Shown piece by piece: positions 42,755-51,413 of a DNA stretch of 64,000 nucleotides. The notes under the pieces were generated by a model. That model made no database searches. It had not been told where the DNA came from and saw only the letters and a list, made by a program, of their open reading frames with translations. The translations under genes and the position numbers were made by a program. Every line of letters starts with the position of its first letter. Positions within the stretch are counted from its first letter, which is position 1. Origin of the DNA: Sinomonas cyclohexanicum (GTDB taxonomy: Bacteria > Actinomycetota > Actinomycetes > Actinomycetales > Micrococcaceae); NCBI RefSeq assembly GCF_020886775.1, contig NZ_AP024525.1, forward strand, positions 3,906,001-3,970,000, read 5' to 3'.

Positions 42755-44923
42755 TCAGTGCAGCCCCGGCACGATGGCCAGGAGCAGGTCGATGATCTTG
42801 ATTCCGATGAACGGGGCGATGAGGCCGCCGACCCCGTAGACGAGCAGGTTGCGGCGCAGGGCCTGCTGCGCGGACACGGCGCGGTACGTCACGCCTCGGA
42901 GCGCGAGCGGGACGAGCAGCACGATGATGATCGCGTTGAAGATGACCGCCGCGAGCACCGCGCTCTTCGGGCTCGAGAGTCCCATGATGTTCAGCAGGCT
43001 CAGCCCTGGGAACACCGCGACGAAGAGGGCGGGGATGATCGCGAAGTACTTCGCGATGTCGTTCGCGACCGAGAACGTGGTGAGCGAGCCGCGCGTGATG
43101 AGCAGCTGCTTGCCGATCGCCACGATGTCGATCAGCTTGGTGGGGTCGGAATCGAGGTCCACCATGTTGGCGGCCTCCTTCGCGGCCTGCGTACCGGAGT
43201 TCATCGCGACGCCGACGTCCGCCGCAGCGAGCGCCGGCGCGTCGTTGGTGCCGTCCCCCGTCATGGCGACGAGCTGCCCTGCGTCCTGCTCCGCACGGAT
43301 GCGGGTGAGCTTGTCCTCGGGCGTCGCCTCGGCCATGTAGTCGTCGACGCCGGCCTCCTTCGCGATCGCCGCGGCTGTCAGCCTGTTGTCGCCCGTGATC
43401 ATGACGGTTCGGATGCCCATGCGGCGCAGCGCAGCGAACCGCTCCGCGATCGCGGGCTTGACCACATCCGCGAGGTGCACCGCGCCCAGCACGCGCGGCC
43501 GGGCGCCGTCATGCGTCGGGTCGTGCACGGCCACCACGAGGGGGGTGCCGCCGTCGCGTGCAATGCGGTCGACGGCGGCGCTTACCTCCGCGGGTACGTC
43601 GCCCCCCAGCTCGCCGACCCAGCGCCCGACGGCGGACGCGGCACCCTTGCGGTACGAGCGCACGCCGTCGTCGAGCCCGCTCATGCGGGTCGTCGCCGTG
43701 AACCGGACCGCCGTCACGTGACCGCCGCTCCGCCGCGTGAGCTCGGCTAGGTCCGGCCCGGTGGCGCCGTGGGCGCTGCGGTTTTCGGCAAGGTCCACGA
43801 TGGAGCGGCCCTCCGGGGTCTCGTCCGCGAGGGACGAGAGCCGGGCGGCCTCGATGAACTCGGCCGGATCCTCACCCGGGGCGGGGAGGAAGTCGACGGC
43901 GCGGCGGTTGCCGAAGGTGATGGTGCCGGTCTTGTCGAGCAGGAGCGTCGTGATGTCCCCGGCCGTCTCGACGGCCCGGCCGCTCGTCGCGAGCACGTTG
44001 TGTGTCACGAGACGGTCCATGCCCGCGATGCCGATGGCCGGGACGAGCGCACCGATCGTCGTCGGGATGAGGCACACGAGCAGGGCGACGAGGACCACGG
44101 GCGAGGGGATGGACCCGGCGAGGTTCGCGAAGGGGACCAATGCCACGGTGACCACGAGGAAGACGATCGTCAGCGCCACGAGGAGCACATGCAGGGCGAT
44201 CTCGTTGGGTGTCTTCTGGCGTTCGGCGCCCTCGACGAGGGCGATCATGCGGTCGATGAACGTCTGGCCCGGGTCGGCGGTGATGCGGACGACGATGCGG
44301 TCAGAGATGACCTTCGTGCCGCCGGTCACGGCCGACCGGTCGCCGCCGGACTCTCGGATCACGGGTGCCGACTCGCCGGTGATGGCCGACTCGTCGACCA
44401 TCGCGAGGCCGTCGATGATCTCGCCGTCGGAGGGGATCACGTCGCCCGCCTCGCACACCACGAGGTCGCCCTTGCGGAGCTCTGGCGCCGCGACCTGCTC
44501 CTCGGCCGACCCGCCCGCCTCCATCCGGCCGCCCGGGCCGCCTTTGAGCCGGCGCGCGATGAGGCCCTGCCGCCCCTCGCGCAGGCTGTCAGCCTGCGCC
44601 TTGCCGCGGCCCTCGGCGAGGGCCTCGGAGAAATTCGCGAACAGGACCGTGAGGAGCAGCCACGTGGTGATGACGACGCTGAAGAGGACGTCCGCGCTGG
44701 CCTGGACGATCTGGACGAAGCATCCGATCGCGGAGACGACGGTGCCGATGAGCACGGTGAACATGACCGGGGACTTGGCCATCTGCCGCGGGCCGAGCTT
44801 GGCGAAGGACTCGGGAATGGCCGCGAGGATGAGCTGCCGGCTGAACGCCTTGCGGCGCTTGTAGGCATGGCCGGAGAGCTCGGTGACGCGGGGAGACGGA
44901 GCGTGGAGTTCGATCGTGTTCAT
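42755..44923 (-). CDS. kdpB: Potassium-transporting P-type ATPase subunit KdpB
   Basis: A 722-residue P-type ATPase. Visible are [20 protein letters not shown], the phosphorylation motif [13 protein letters not shown] (Asp near residue 330), KGAASAVG in the nucleotide domain, [20 protein letters not shown] and [25 protein letters not shown] Gly-rich insert of about 20 residues ([15 protein letters not shown]) lies before the actuator domain. It supplies ATP hydrolysis for uptake through KdpA. ATG overlaps the kdpA stop (ATGA). Confidence 0.95.
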   Translation of the reverse strand: MNTIELHAPSPRVTELSGHAYKRRKAFSRQLILAAIPESFAKLGPRQMAKSPVMFTVLIGTVVSAIGCFVQIVQASADVLFSVVITTWLLLTVLFANFSEALAEGRGKAQADSLREGRQGLIARRLKGGPGGRMEAGGSAEEQVAAPELRKGDLVVCEAGDVIPSDGEIIDGLAMVDESAITGESAPVIRESGGDRSAVTGGTKVISDRIVVRITADPGQTFIDRMIALVEGAERQKTPNEIALHVLLVALTIVFLVVTVALVPFANLAGSIPSPVVLVALLVCLIPTTIGALVPAIGIAGMDRLVTHNVLATSGRAVETAGDITTLLLDKTGTITFGNRRAVDFLPAPGEDPAEFIEAARLSSLADETPEGRSIVDLAENRSAHGATGPDLAELTRRSGGHVTAVRFTATTRMSGLDDGVRSYRKGAASAVGRWVGELGGDVPAEVSAAVDRIARDGGTPLVVAVHDPTHDGARPRVLGAVHLADVVKPAIAERFAALRRMGIRTVMITGDNRLTAAAIAKEAGVDDYMAEATPEDKLTRIRAEQDAGQLVAMTGDGTNDAPALAAADVGVAMNSGTQAAKEAANMVDLDSDPTKLIDIVAIGKQLLITRGSLTTFSVANDIAKYFAIIPALFVAVFPGLSLLNIMGLSSPKSAVLAAVIFNAIIIVLLVPLALRGVTYRAVSAQQALRRNLLVYGVGGLIAPFIGIKIIDLLLAIVPGLH

Positions 44924-46575
44924 CTCAGGGTTCCCTCTGCGATCGGCCCCAGCGCAAGGGCCGGGAAGTAGTTCAAGGCGGTGAAGAGGAGCGCGACGGT
45001 GCCGAGCAGGCCAGCGAAGAGGGGCCCGTACGTGGGGAGGGTCCCCTTCGACGGCGGGATGGGCTCCTGTGCGGCGAAGGACCCCGCGAGCGCAAGGACA
45101 AGGACTATCGGCAACACGCGGCCCATCCACATCGCGATGCCGAGGAGTGTGGAGAGGACCGGGTCCGAGGTTGTGATCCCCGCGAACGCCGAGCCGTTGT
45201 TGTTCGCGGCCGAGGTGAAGGCGTAGAGCAGTTCGCTGAACTGGTGGGGGCCCTGCGCCGGCGCCTGGGCCACCGCGGCCGGGACGAGGACAGCGGCCCC
45301 GGCGAGCACCAGCACCAGCACCGGCGTCACAAGGAGGTACAGCGCGGCGAGCGTCATGTGCCTGGCCTGGACCTTCTTGCCGAGGTATTCGGGCGTGCGG
45401 CCGACCATGAGGCCGCCGAGGAACACGGCGAGGATCGCGAGCACGAGCATCCCGTAGAGTCCCGAGCCCACACCGCCCGGAGCGATCTCGCCGAGCATCA
45501 TGTTCGCCATGGCCATGCCGCCGGCGAGCGGCGGGAGGGAATCGTGGGCGGCGTCGACGGCGCCGGTGGAGGTGAGCGTTGTCGCCGTCGCGAAGATCCC
45601 GCTCGCGGCGGGGCCGAAGCGCTGCTCGAGGCCCTCGCCCAGTCCGAGGCCCCGGCCCGGCCATGCCGCCAGCGCCCACGCCATGAACCCGGTGGACAGC
45701 GCCCACAGGGCGCCCATGACAGTCAGCACGGTGTAGCCCTGCTTCGCATCCCCGACCATGCGGCCGAATGTGAAGGGCAGCGCGGACGGTACGAGCAGGA
45801 GGAGGAAGACCTCGAAGAGATTGGTGAACGCGTTGGGGTTCTCGAACGGGTGGGCGGAGTTCGCGTTGAAGTAGCCGCCGCCGTTCGTGCCGAGGAGCTT
45901 GATGGCCTCCTGGCTGGCGACCGGACCGCCGGGGATGGTCTGCGAGACTCCGGTGAGGGAGTTGGTCACCGTGGTCGGTGAGAAGTCCTGGATCACCCCG
46001 GCAACGATCAGGACGAGCGCCGCGATCGCCGAGAGCGGAAGCAGCACGCGGAACGCGACGCGCGTCACGTCGACCCAGAGATTGCCGAGGGAATCGGTCC
46101 CGCGCCGGACGAGGCCCCGCACCAGGGCGAACGCCACCGCGATGCCGACCGCGGCCGAGACGAAGTTCTGCACTGCGAGGAACGCCATCTGGATCACGAA
46201 CCCGAGGGTCGTCTCGGGCGTGTAGGCCTGCCAGTTGGTATTCGTGACGAACGAGATCGCGGTGTTCATCGCGACCCACGGGTCGACGCCGTGCACTTGG
46301 CCCCCGGACAGGAGCGGCTGGACGCGCTGGGCGACGTACAGGAGGAGGACGCCAGCAACCGAGAGGGCGATGACGCCGCGCGCGTACGCCTTCCACGTCT
46401 GGGAACTGTCCGGGCCCACCCCGGCCACGCGGTAGAGCCAGCGTTCGGCGCGAAGGTGCCGGCCGTCGTCGTCCGCTGCCATCGCGAGGTAGGCGCCCAG
46501 CGGGCGGTGCACCGCGGCGAGGGCGACGAGCAGGATCGCAATCTGCGTCGCGAAGGAGAAGGCACTGAACTCCAC
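44920..46575 (-). CDS. kdpA: Potassium-transporting ATPase subunit KdpA
   Basis: A 551-residue channel-like subunit with about ten spans. Selectivity-filter-like loops are [39 protein letters not shown] and [11 protein letters not shown], one in each pore repeat. The start is a GTG three bases after the kdpF stop. It binds and conducts K+ in the Kdp complex. Confidence 0.95.
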   Translation of the reverse strand: MEFSAFSFATQIAILLVALAAVHRPLGAYLAMAADDDGRHLRAERWLYRVAGVGPDSSQTWKAYARGVIALSVAGVLLLYVAQRVQPLLSGGQVHGVDPWVAMNTAISFVTNTNWQAYTPETTLGFVIQMAFLAVQNFVSAAVGIAVAFALVRGLVRRGTDSLGNLWVDVTRVAFRVLLPLSAIAALVLIVAGVIQDFSPTTVTNSLTGVSQTIPGGPVASQEAIKLLGTNGGGYFNANSAHPFENPNAFTNLFEVFLLLLVPSALPFTFGRMVGDAKQGYTVLTVMGALWALSTGFMAWALAAWPGRGLGLGEGLEQRFGPAASGIFATATTLTSTGAVDAAHDSLPPLAGGMAMANMMLGEIAPGGVGSGLYGMLVLAILAVFLGGLMVGRTPEYLGKKVQARHMTLAALYLLVTPVLVLVLAGAAVLVPAAVAQAPAQGPHQFSELLYAFTSAANNNGSAFAGITTSDPVLSTLLGIAMWMGRVLPIVLVLALAGSFAAQEPIPPSKGTLPTYGPLFAGLLGTVALLFTALNYFPALALGPIAEGTLR

Positions 46576-46578
46576 CGC

Positions 46579-46677
46579 TCACTTCCCTCCCGGCCGGAAC
46601 AGCTGCTGCACGAGGTACACGCACAGCGCAAGCGCGAGCAGGCCCAGCGCAGCCCACGCGAGGACGGACGCGCTCAT
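46579..46677 (-). CDS. kdpF: KdpF-like small subunit
   Basis: A 32-residue single-span peptide ([20 protein letters not shown], ending LFRPGGK). Size, position directly upstream of kdpA and the terminal basic residues fit KdpF, the stabilising peptide of the complex. Its ATG overlaps the stop of a further small gene upstream. Confidence 0.8.
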   Translation of the reverse strand: MSASVLAWAALGLLALALCVYLVQQLFRPGGK

Positions 46678-46781
46678 TCCTGATCCGACCTTCCTGTGAC
46701 GAGACGGGACAGCCCGGACAGGCACCACGTCACCAGGCCAGCAAGGGCCACGAAGATCGCGACAACGGCGACGTCTGCCAT
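46674..46781 (-). CDS. 35-residue single-span peptide heading the kdp operon
   Basis: Starts [20 protein letters not shown] behind GGAAGGGG, with one hydrophobic helix followed by [14 protein letters not shown]. Its stop overlaps the kdpF ATG (ATGA), so the two small genes are translationally coupled. Similar unnamed peptides precede kdpF in some actinobacteria. It may be an additional small subunit or a leader peptide. Confidence 0.65.
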   Translation of the reverse strand: MADVAVVAIFVALAGLVTWCLSGLSRLVTGRSDQE

Positions 46782-46891
46782 GGCACACAACCCCTTCCGA
46801 CGGCCGCTCGGTGCGGCCTTTCGGAATCAGTGAAGCGCCGGCCCGGCGTGCCGCCGGGGGGTTTGACTGTTTCCTTGCAGCCCCGCGCCGA

Positions 46892-46912
46892 TTCTTTGCG
46901 GCTTCTTTGCGG
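46892..46912. promoter_or_regulatory. 11-bp spaced direct repeat, candidate KdpE site
   Basis: TTCTTTGCGG at 46892-46901 and again at 46903-46912, one helical turn apart, in the divergent promoter between the kdp operon and kdpE. OmpR-type regulators such as KdpE bind direct repeats on one face of DNA. Confidence 0.5.
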
Positions 46913-46955
46913 TTGCGGGGGCGGCCCGGGTTTCGCGGCGCGGGAGGATGAGGAT

Positions 46956-47636
46956 GTGAGGAAAGTTCTCGTGGTCGACGACGAGCCGCAGCTGCTCCGC
47001 GCGCTCCAGATCAACCTGCGCGCCGAGGGCTATGCGGTGCGCACGGCGGCGACCGGCACCCAGGCGCTGCACGCCGCGGCCGGCGAGCCGCCGGACGTCA
47101 TCGTCCTCGATCTGGGGCTGCCGGACATGGACGGTTCCGAGGTGATCCGGGGGATCCGCGGCTGGTCTGACGTGCCGATCGTCGTGCTCTCCGCCCGGCA
47201 CGGGTCCCCGGACAAGGTGGAGGCGCTCGACGCCGGCGCGGACGACTACGTGACCAAGCCGTTCGGGCTCGACGAGCTGCTCGCGCGGATGCGCGCCGTC
47301 GAACGACGTTCCTCCGCGGCACAGGCACGGAACGTCCCCGTGGTGCATGCCGGGGCCCTCGAGGTGGACCTCGCCGCCGCGACCGTGCGGCGAAACGGCG
47401 AACGGGTGCGCCTCACGCCGCGTGAGTGGGGAGTGCTGGCCCTCCTGGCCGAGAACCCGGGGCGGCTCGTGACGCAGCAGCAGATCCTCAGGTCAGTCTG
47501 GGGACCGGCGTACCTCGAAGAGACCCAGTACCTGCGCGTGTACATCGGGCAGCTCCGGCGAAAGCTCGAGGACGACCCGGCGAATCCCGTGCACCTCATC
47601 ACCGAGCCCGGACAGGGGTACCGCTTCGAGCTCTAG
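46956..47636 (+). CDS. kdpE: Response regulator KdpE
   Basis: A 226-residue OmpR-type regulator. The receiver starts VRKVLVVDDEPQLLRAL, with the acceptor Asp in VIVLDLGLPDMDGSEV (about residue 52), switch Thr/Ser in IVVLSARHG and Lys in YVTKPFGLDELLARM. The C-terminal winged helix is VRLTPREWGVLALLAENPGRLVTQQQILRSVWG. GTG 46956 follows GGGAGGATGAGGAT. It is transcribed away from kdpFABC-D instead of following kdpD. Confidence 0.93.
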   Translation: MRKVLVVDDEPQLLRALQINLRAEGYAVRTAATGTQALHAAAGEPPDVIVLDLGLPDMDGSEVIRGIRGWSDVPIVVLSARHGSPDKVEALDAGADDYVTKPFGLDELLARMRAVERRSSAAQARNVPVVHAGALEVDLAAATVRRNGERVRLTPREWGVLALLAENPGRLVTQQQILRSVWGPAYLEETQYLRVYIGQLRRKLEDDPANPVHLITEPGQGYRFEL

Positions 47637-47757
47637 GCTCCAGGAAGGATCAGGAGCCTACCCGATGCGGCATCCGGCCTCCGGCCCATCACCCATGGCC
47701 TTTGCAGGGATGGCGTGGTGTCATGAGTGTGGTCTCGTGATTTCGGTTGGAGCGATC

Positions 47758-49104
47758 ATGGGTTTTTCAGTCTCGACGGCCAAGGTGGACATCACGCCCA
47801 CGCCCGCGGTGCCGAACCCGTTCCTTGCCGGCTACGGCACGGACGACGGCGGGCGGCAGGTCACCGACCCCGCGCCGTACGCGCCCCTCTACGCCCGTGC
47901 CGTGGTGATCTGGGACGACGGCGCGCCGAACCTGCTCCTCGCCGCGGACATCCTGGCGTTCCCCGACTCGGTCCACAAGGCGGTTCTCGCGGGCATCCTT
48001 GGCCTGGCGGGCTGGAGCGCGTCGGACATCGTGCTCCAGGCCACCCACACGCACAACGGACCCGTGCTCGTGGACACTCTGGACCCCTACATCACGTACG
48101 GCATCACCGATCTGGGCCAGATCCAGGCCTACACGGCGTGGCTCCAAGGTCAGATCGTGGACGTTGCGCGGTCCGCGCTCACGGCCGCCCAGACACCGGT
48201 GACCCTCGACTACCAGGTCGCGTCCCAGACGTTCGCGGTCAACCGCGTGGGGCTGTCCTACACCGAGACCGACGTCCCGGTACTCGTGGCCCGGGGCGAG
48301 GACGGCTCGCCGGTCGCCATCGTCTTCGGCTACGGCTGCCACCCCGTGGCGGCAGGCTGGATGACCCAGTACGACGGCGACTACCCCGCCGGGGCCTGCA
48401 CCCACATCGAGCAGAACACCGACGCGTTCGCCCTGTTCCTCCAGGGCGCGGGCGGGGACCAGAACCCGGGCGGAATCGCCAGCTGGGCCCTGCGCAACCA
48501 GTGCGGCACCTCCCTCGGCGCCGCGGTGGTGGCCGCTGCGGGCACGCCTGGACGCGCCCTGACCGGGCCCATCGGCACCGCATCCAATGACGTGGCGCTC
48601 CCCTTAGACATCGACCTCTCACCCGGGAACCTCGCGGCCGTCCGCGCCGACTACGCCGCCCGGGTGCCGAACCCCCTCGGCCACCCGCCGTGGTACGCGC
48701 GCCACGCCGAGGTCATGATCCAGAGGCTCGACGCCGGGCAGATCGAGACCGGGGTGCCCTCCGCGGTCCACCGGTGGACGATCGGCGGCGCGGAGCCGCT
48801 GAAGATCGCGTGGGCCAGCGGAGAGCTCGTCAGCAGCTACGCCGCGTTCCTGCGCATCCACTTCGGCGGGTCCGCCGGGCTGTGGGTCTGCGGCTACGCC
48901 GGTGCGTCGCTGTGCTACATCCCCACAGCCGAGTTCTTCCCGCCGACCATGACGCTCGGCAGCTACGAAGGCGGCTGGGACACCGACTTCCCCGGGATCG
49001 CGGGCGGGAGCATGACCGTCTACGGCCACCCGGCCCACTACGTCGCCGGAGCCTCGGGCGTCGGAGCCACCGTCATCGCCGCCCTGACCCAGATCCTCAC
49101 CTGA
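47758..49104 (+). CDS. Neutral/alkaline ceramidase-like hydrolase, no signal peptide
   Basis: A 448-residue protein matching the N-terminal catalytic region of neutral/non-lysosomal ceramidases: VSTAKVDITPTPAVPNPFLAGYG at the start, LLLAADILAFPDS, the metal/nucleophile loop LQATHTHNGPVL (about residue 98), VFGYGCHPVAAGW and FLQGAGGDQNPG. The C-terminal immunoglobulin-like domain of full-length ceramidases (650+ residues) is absent and there is no signal peptide, so it is probably a cytoplasmic amidohydrolase with another substrate. ATG 47758 has GGAG seven bases upstream. Confidence 0.8.
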   Translation: MGFSVSTAKVDITPTPAVPNPFLAGYGTDDGGRQVTDPAPYAPLYARAVVIWDDGAPNLLLAADILAFPDSVHKAVLAGILGLAGWSASDIVLQATHTHNGPVLVDTLDPYITYGITDLGQIQAYTAWLQGQIVDVARSALTAAQTPVTLDYQVASQTFAVNRVGLSYTETDVPVLVARGEDGSPVAIVFGYGCHPVAAGWMTQYDGDYPAGACTHIEQNTDAFALFLQGAGGDQNPGGIASWALRNQCGTSLGAAVVAAAGTPGRALTGPIGTASNDVALPLDIDLSPGNLAAVRADYAARVPNPLGHPPWYARHAEVMIQRLDAGQIETGVPSAVHRWTIGGAEPLKIAWASGELVSSYAAFLRIHFGGSAGLWVCGYAGASLCYIPTAEFFPPTMTLGSYEGGWDTDFPGIAGGSMTVYGHPAHYVAGASGVGATVIAALTQILT

Positions 49105-49166
49105 CTCCGACTGCGACACTCCGACTGCGACGTACAGGAGCCCGCCGACGACGAGCCCGCCGACTC

Positions 49167-49493
49167 CTAGCGCCCGAACGGCCCGTCCGGCTGGGGCTCG
49201 CGGCCCGGCGGCTCCGGCTCGACCGGCGGCGACGGCTCCACGGGCGGCTCCGGCTCGATGGGAGGCGATGGCTCAGTGGGCACGGGCGGCTCGGCCGGTG
49301 CGGGGAAGGGGTCCGGGTTGGGGTCGATCGGCGGGATCGTGCCCGGGTCCGGCTGCGGCACGCCCGGCTCGGGCCTGCCGGGCTGGGGCGGGAGGGTTCC
49401 GGTGGCCGAGAGCGCGGTAGCCGGGAGCGCCGTGCTGTCGGCGAGCGCGCTGACCTCGACGGCGGAGGCGGTCGTGTCCATCTCGAGTCTCAT
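49167..49493 (-). CDS. Proline/glutamate-rich hypothetical protein
   Basis: A 108-residue protein starting MRLEMDTTASAVEVSALADS. From residue 45 on it is composed of Pro with Glu, Asp and Ser (PPVEPEPP-type repeats), ending GPFGR. It looks like an extended, disordered tail. No signal peptide is seen. The ribosome-binding site is poor (CAGGGC). Longer starts upstream are possible. Coding status is likely but not certain. Confidence 0.45.
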   Translation of the reverse strand: MRLEMDTTASAVEVSALADSTALPATALSATGTLPPQPGRPEPGVPQPDPGTIPPIDPNPDPFPAPAEPPVPTEPSPPIEPEPPVEPSPPVEPEPPGREPQPDGPFGR

Positions 49494-49630
49494 GCCCTGT
49501 TCATTCCCCGCCGCGGGCTCCCCACACATCCATCCCACGGATGCTGTTTGAGGATCGATGCGCTGGGCAATAGCGGGGTGCGAGAGGAAGGGCATGACCG
49601 GCCCTTCCGTGTTCCGCAGGAGGACAGACC

Positions 49631-49816
49631 ATGGGAGCCGGAGACAAGTTCGAGAACAAGGCCGAGGACCTCAAGGGCAAGGCCAAGGAGCACGTCGGAG
49701 ACGCAACGGACAACAGGGACCTCGAGGCCGAGGGCAAGGCCGATCAGGCGAAGGCCGGGCTCAAGCAGGCCGGCGAGCACCTCAAGGATGCCGTCCGCGA
49801 CGTCAAGGGCGACTGA
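49631..49816 (+). CDS. CsbD family stress protein
   Basis: A 61-residue hydrophilic protein: MGAGDKFENKAEDLKGKAKE, then GDATDNRDLEAEGKADQAKAG and a helical C-terminus. This is the complete CsbD pattern; the family is induced by general stress (SigB in Bacillus) and is predicted to be natively flexible. AGGAGGACAGACC precedes the ATG. A hairpin terminator follows. Confidence 0.92.
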   Translation: MGAGDKFENKAEDLKGKAKEHVGDATDNRDLEAEGKADQAKAGLKQAGEHLKDAVRDVKGD

Positions 49817-49855
49817 CCCTCAGCCTTGGCCGAGCTGGCTCGGTCTGCGCTGACC

Positions 49856-49901
49856 CACGACGGCGGCGGCTCACCCACCCGGGTGAGCCGCCGCCGTCGT
49901 G
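49856..49901. terminator. Perfect 21-bp hairpin terminator after csbD
   Basis: Arms 49856-49876 and 49881-49901 (CACGACGGCGGCGGCTCACC...) with loop ACCC. The outer arm shares CGACGGCGG with the hairpin after cycA. Confidence 0.88.
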
Positions 49902-49961
49902 CGTCACCACCCAAAACGTGCGATTGATCAACATCGGGTGCATATCAGACAACATTCGGGC

Positions 49962-49973
49962 TAGGATGTGTGG
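49962..49973 (+). promoter_or_regulatory. Leaderless promoter of the aminotransferase gene
   Basis: TAGGAT (49962-49967), six bases, GTG at 49974. An in-frame GTG at 49968 would lie inside the expected initiation zone. Confidence 0.55.
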
Positions 49974-51281
49974 GTGACATCACAGGACATCGAGCCCCAG
50001 CAGGACGAGCTCAGCGCGGAGACCCAGACGGCCCTCGAGCGTGCCGAGGCGAGCCATCGCCATGAGTCGCTGTTCTCCGAGCGGGCGCACAACATCAAGC
50101 AGTCGGCGGTGCGGGACGTCTTCGACATCTCGATCCGGCCGGGCCTCGTCTCGCTCGCCGGCGGGTCGCCGAGCCTGTCCAGGCTCCCGCTGGACCTCGT
50201 GGCGGAGACCGCCTCGCGCGTCATCACAGAGCGCGGCATGGAGGCCCTTCACTACGGCGGCGGCAAGGGAACGCTCGAGCTGCGCGAGCTCATCTGCGAG
50301 ATCATGGCCGAGGAGGGGATCCTCGGGGCATCGGCGGAGGACGTCGTCGTGACCACCGGCTCGCAGTCCGCCCAGGACATCGCCGCGAAGGTGTTCTGCA
50401 ACCCCGGCGACGTGGTGCTCGTCGAAGACCCCACGTACGTGGGCGCGCTCAACACGTTCGAGGCGTACCAGGTCCAGGTCGAGCCGGTCCGGATGGACGA
50501 GAACGGGCTCGTGCCAGAGGCCCTCGAGGCGCGGATCGCCGAGCTCGAAGCCGCCGGCAGGACCGTCAAGCTCCTCTACACGATCCCGAGCTTCAACAAC
50601 CCCTCGGGCATCACGATGGCAGCCGAGCGCCGCCAGCGCGTCGTGGACATCGCCCGCGCGCACAACATCCTGGTCCTCGAGGACAACCCGTACGGCATGC
50701 TCCGCTTCGACGGGCACCCGCTCACCCCGCTGCGCGCCGACAACCCCGACGACGTCATCTACTGCGGCTCGTTCTCCAAGATCTTCTCCCCCGGTGTCCG
50801 GCTCGGCTGGGCGCTTGTGCCGAAGCACCTCTACCGGCGGTTCTACCTCGCCGCCGAGGCCGTGGTGCTGTGCCCCTCGTCGCTCAACCAGCTGATCGTC
50901 ACGGAGTTCTTCCGCGCCTTCGACTGGCGCGGCTACCTCGCCGAGTCCCGTGCCGTGTACGCGGAACGGTGCGAGGCGATGCTCGCCGCGCTCGCGGAAG
51001 AGTTCCCGGCCGGAGCCGGGCTAGGTATCACGTGGACGACGCCGGAGGGCGGCTTCTTCGTCTGGGTCACCCTCCCCGAGGGGATCGACACGTACCCGCT
51101 TCTGTACCAGGCGATCGACGCGGGCGTCGTGTTCATCCCCGGTGCCGCGTTCACGCCGTCGGACGCGCCGAGCAACAGGCTGCGGCTCGCGTTCTCCGGG
51201 GTCGAGCCCGAGCGGATCCGGGAGGGCGTGCGGCGCTTGGCGCCCGTGATCCGGGCCGCGGTCGAGGCGAACGCCGGCTGA
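49974..51281 (+). CDS. PLP-dependent aminotransferase (2-aminoadipate transaminase / MocR-domain type)
   Basis: A 435-residue fold-type I aminotransferase without the GntR DNA-binding domain. TTGSQSAQDIAAKVFCNPGD is the cofactor phosphate region, YTIPSFNNPSGITM (about residue 202) the substrate Asn-Pro motif, LEDNPYGMLRFDG the ring-binding Asp-Tyr pair, and CGSFSKIFSPGVRLGW holds the Schiff-base Lys (about 267). Members use 2-aminoadipate, aromatic or branched amino acids; the amino donor cannot be read from sequence. The gene is monocistronic between two hairpins. Confidence 0.9.
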   Translation: MTSQDIEPQQDELSAETQTALERAEASHRHESLFSERAHNIKQSAVRDVFDISIRPGLVSLAGGSPSLSRLPLDLVAETASRVITERGMEALHYGGGKGTLELRELICEIMAEEGILGASAEDVVVTTGSQSAQDIAAKVFCNPGDVVLVEDPTYVGALNTFEAYQVQVEPVRMDENGLVPEALEARIAELEAAGRTVKLLYTIPSFNNPSGITMAAERRQRVVDIARAHNILVLEDNPYGMLRFDGHPLTPLRADNPDDVIYCGSFSKIFSPGVRLGWALVPKHLYRRFYLAAEAVVLCPSSLNQLIVTEFFRAFDWRGYLAESRAVYAERCEAMLAALAEEFPAGAGLGITWTTPEGGFFVWVTLPEGIDTYPLLYQAIDAGVVFIPGAAFTPSDAPSNRLRLAFSGVEPERIREGVRRLAPVIRAAVEANAG

Positions 51282-51289
51282 CGCTCCCC

Positions 51290-51322
51290 GCGCCCCCGCG
51301 GCGCCCCCGCGGCGCCCCCGCC
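51290..51322. repeat. 11-bp GC tandem repeat (x3)
   Basis: GCGCCCCCGCG at 51290, 51301 and, with one changed base, 51312, directly after the aminotransferase stop. Confidence 0.7.
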
Positions 51323-51338
51323 AGCCGAACACCCCCGC

Positions 51339-51393
51339 AAATGGTGGGTTGAGCAGGGTGCGGACGCCTCCGACCCTGCTCAACCCATCATTT
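51339..51393. terminator. Bidirectional hairpin between convergent genes
   Basis: Arms 51339-51359 (AAATGGTGGGTTGAGCAGGG...) and 51373-51393 pair with one G-T mismatch around a 13-base loop. The A-rich start and T-rich end let it serve both the aminotransferase and the subtilase gene. Confidence 0.88.
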
Positions 51394-51413
51394 CGCGTGA
51401 AGGCGGCCCCGGC

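Noticed and set aside
42755-46657. A 1300-codon open frame covering kdpB and kdpA
   Set aside because: The second half belongs to KdpB; the first half is an out-of-frame reading of kdpA with Arg/Pro-rich composition. The kdpA frame ends with an ATGA overlap as expected.
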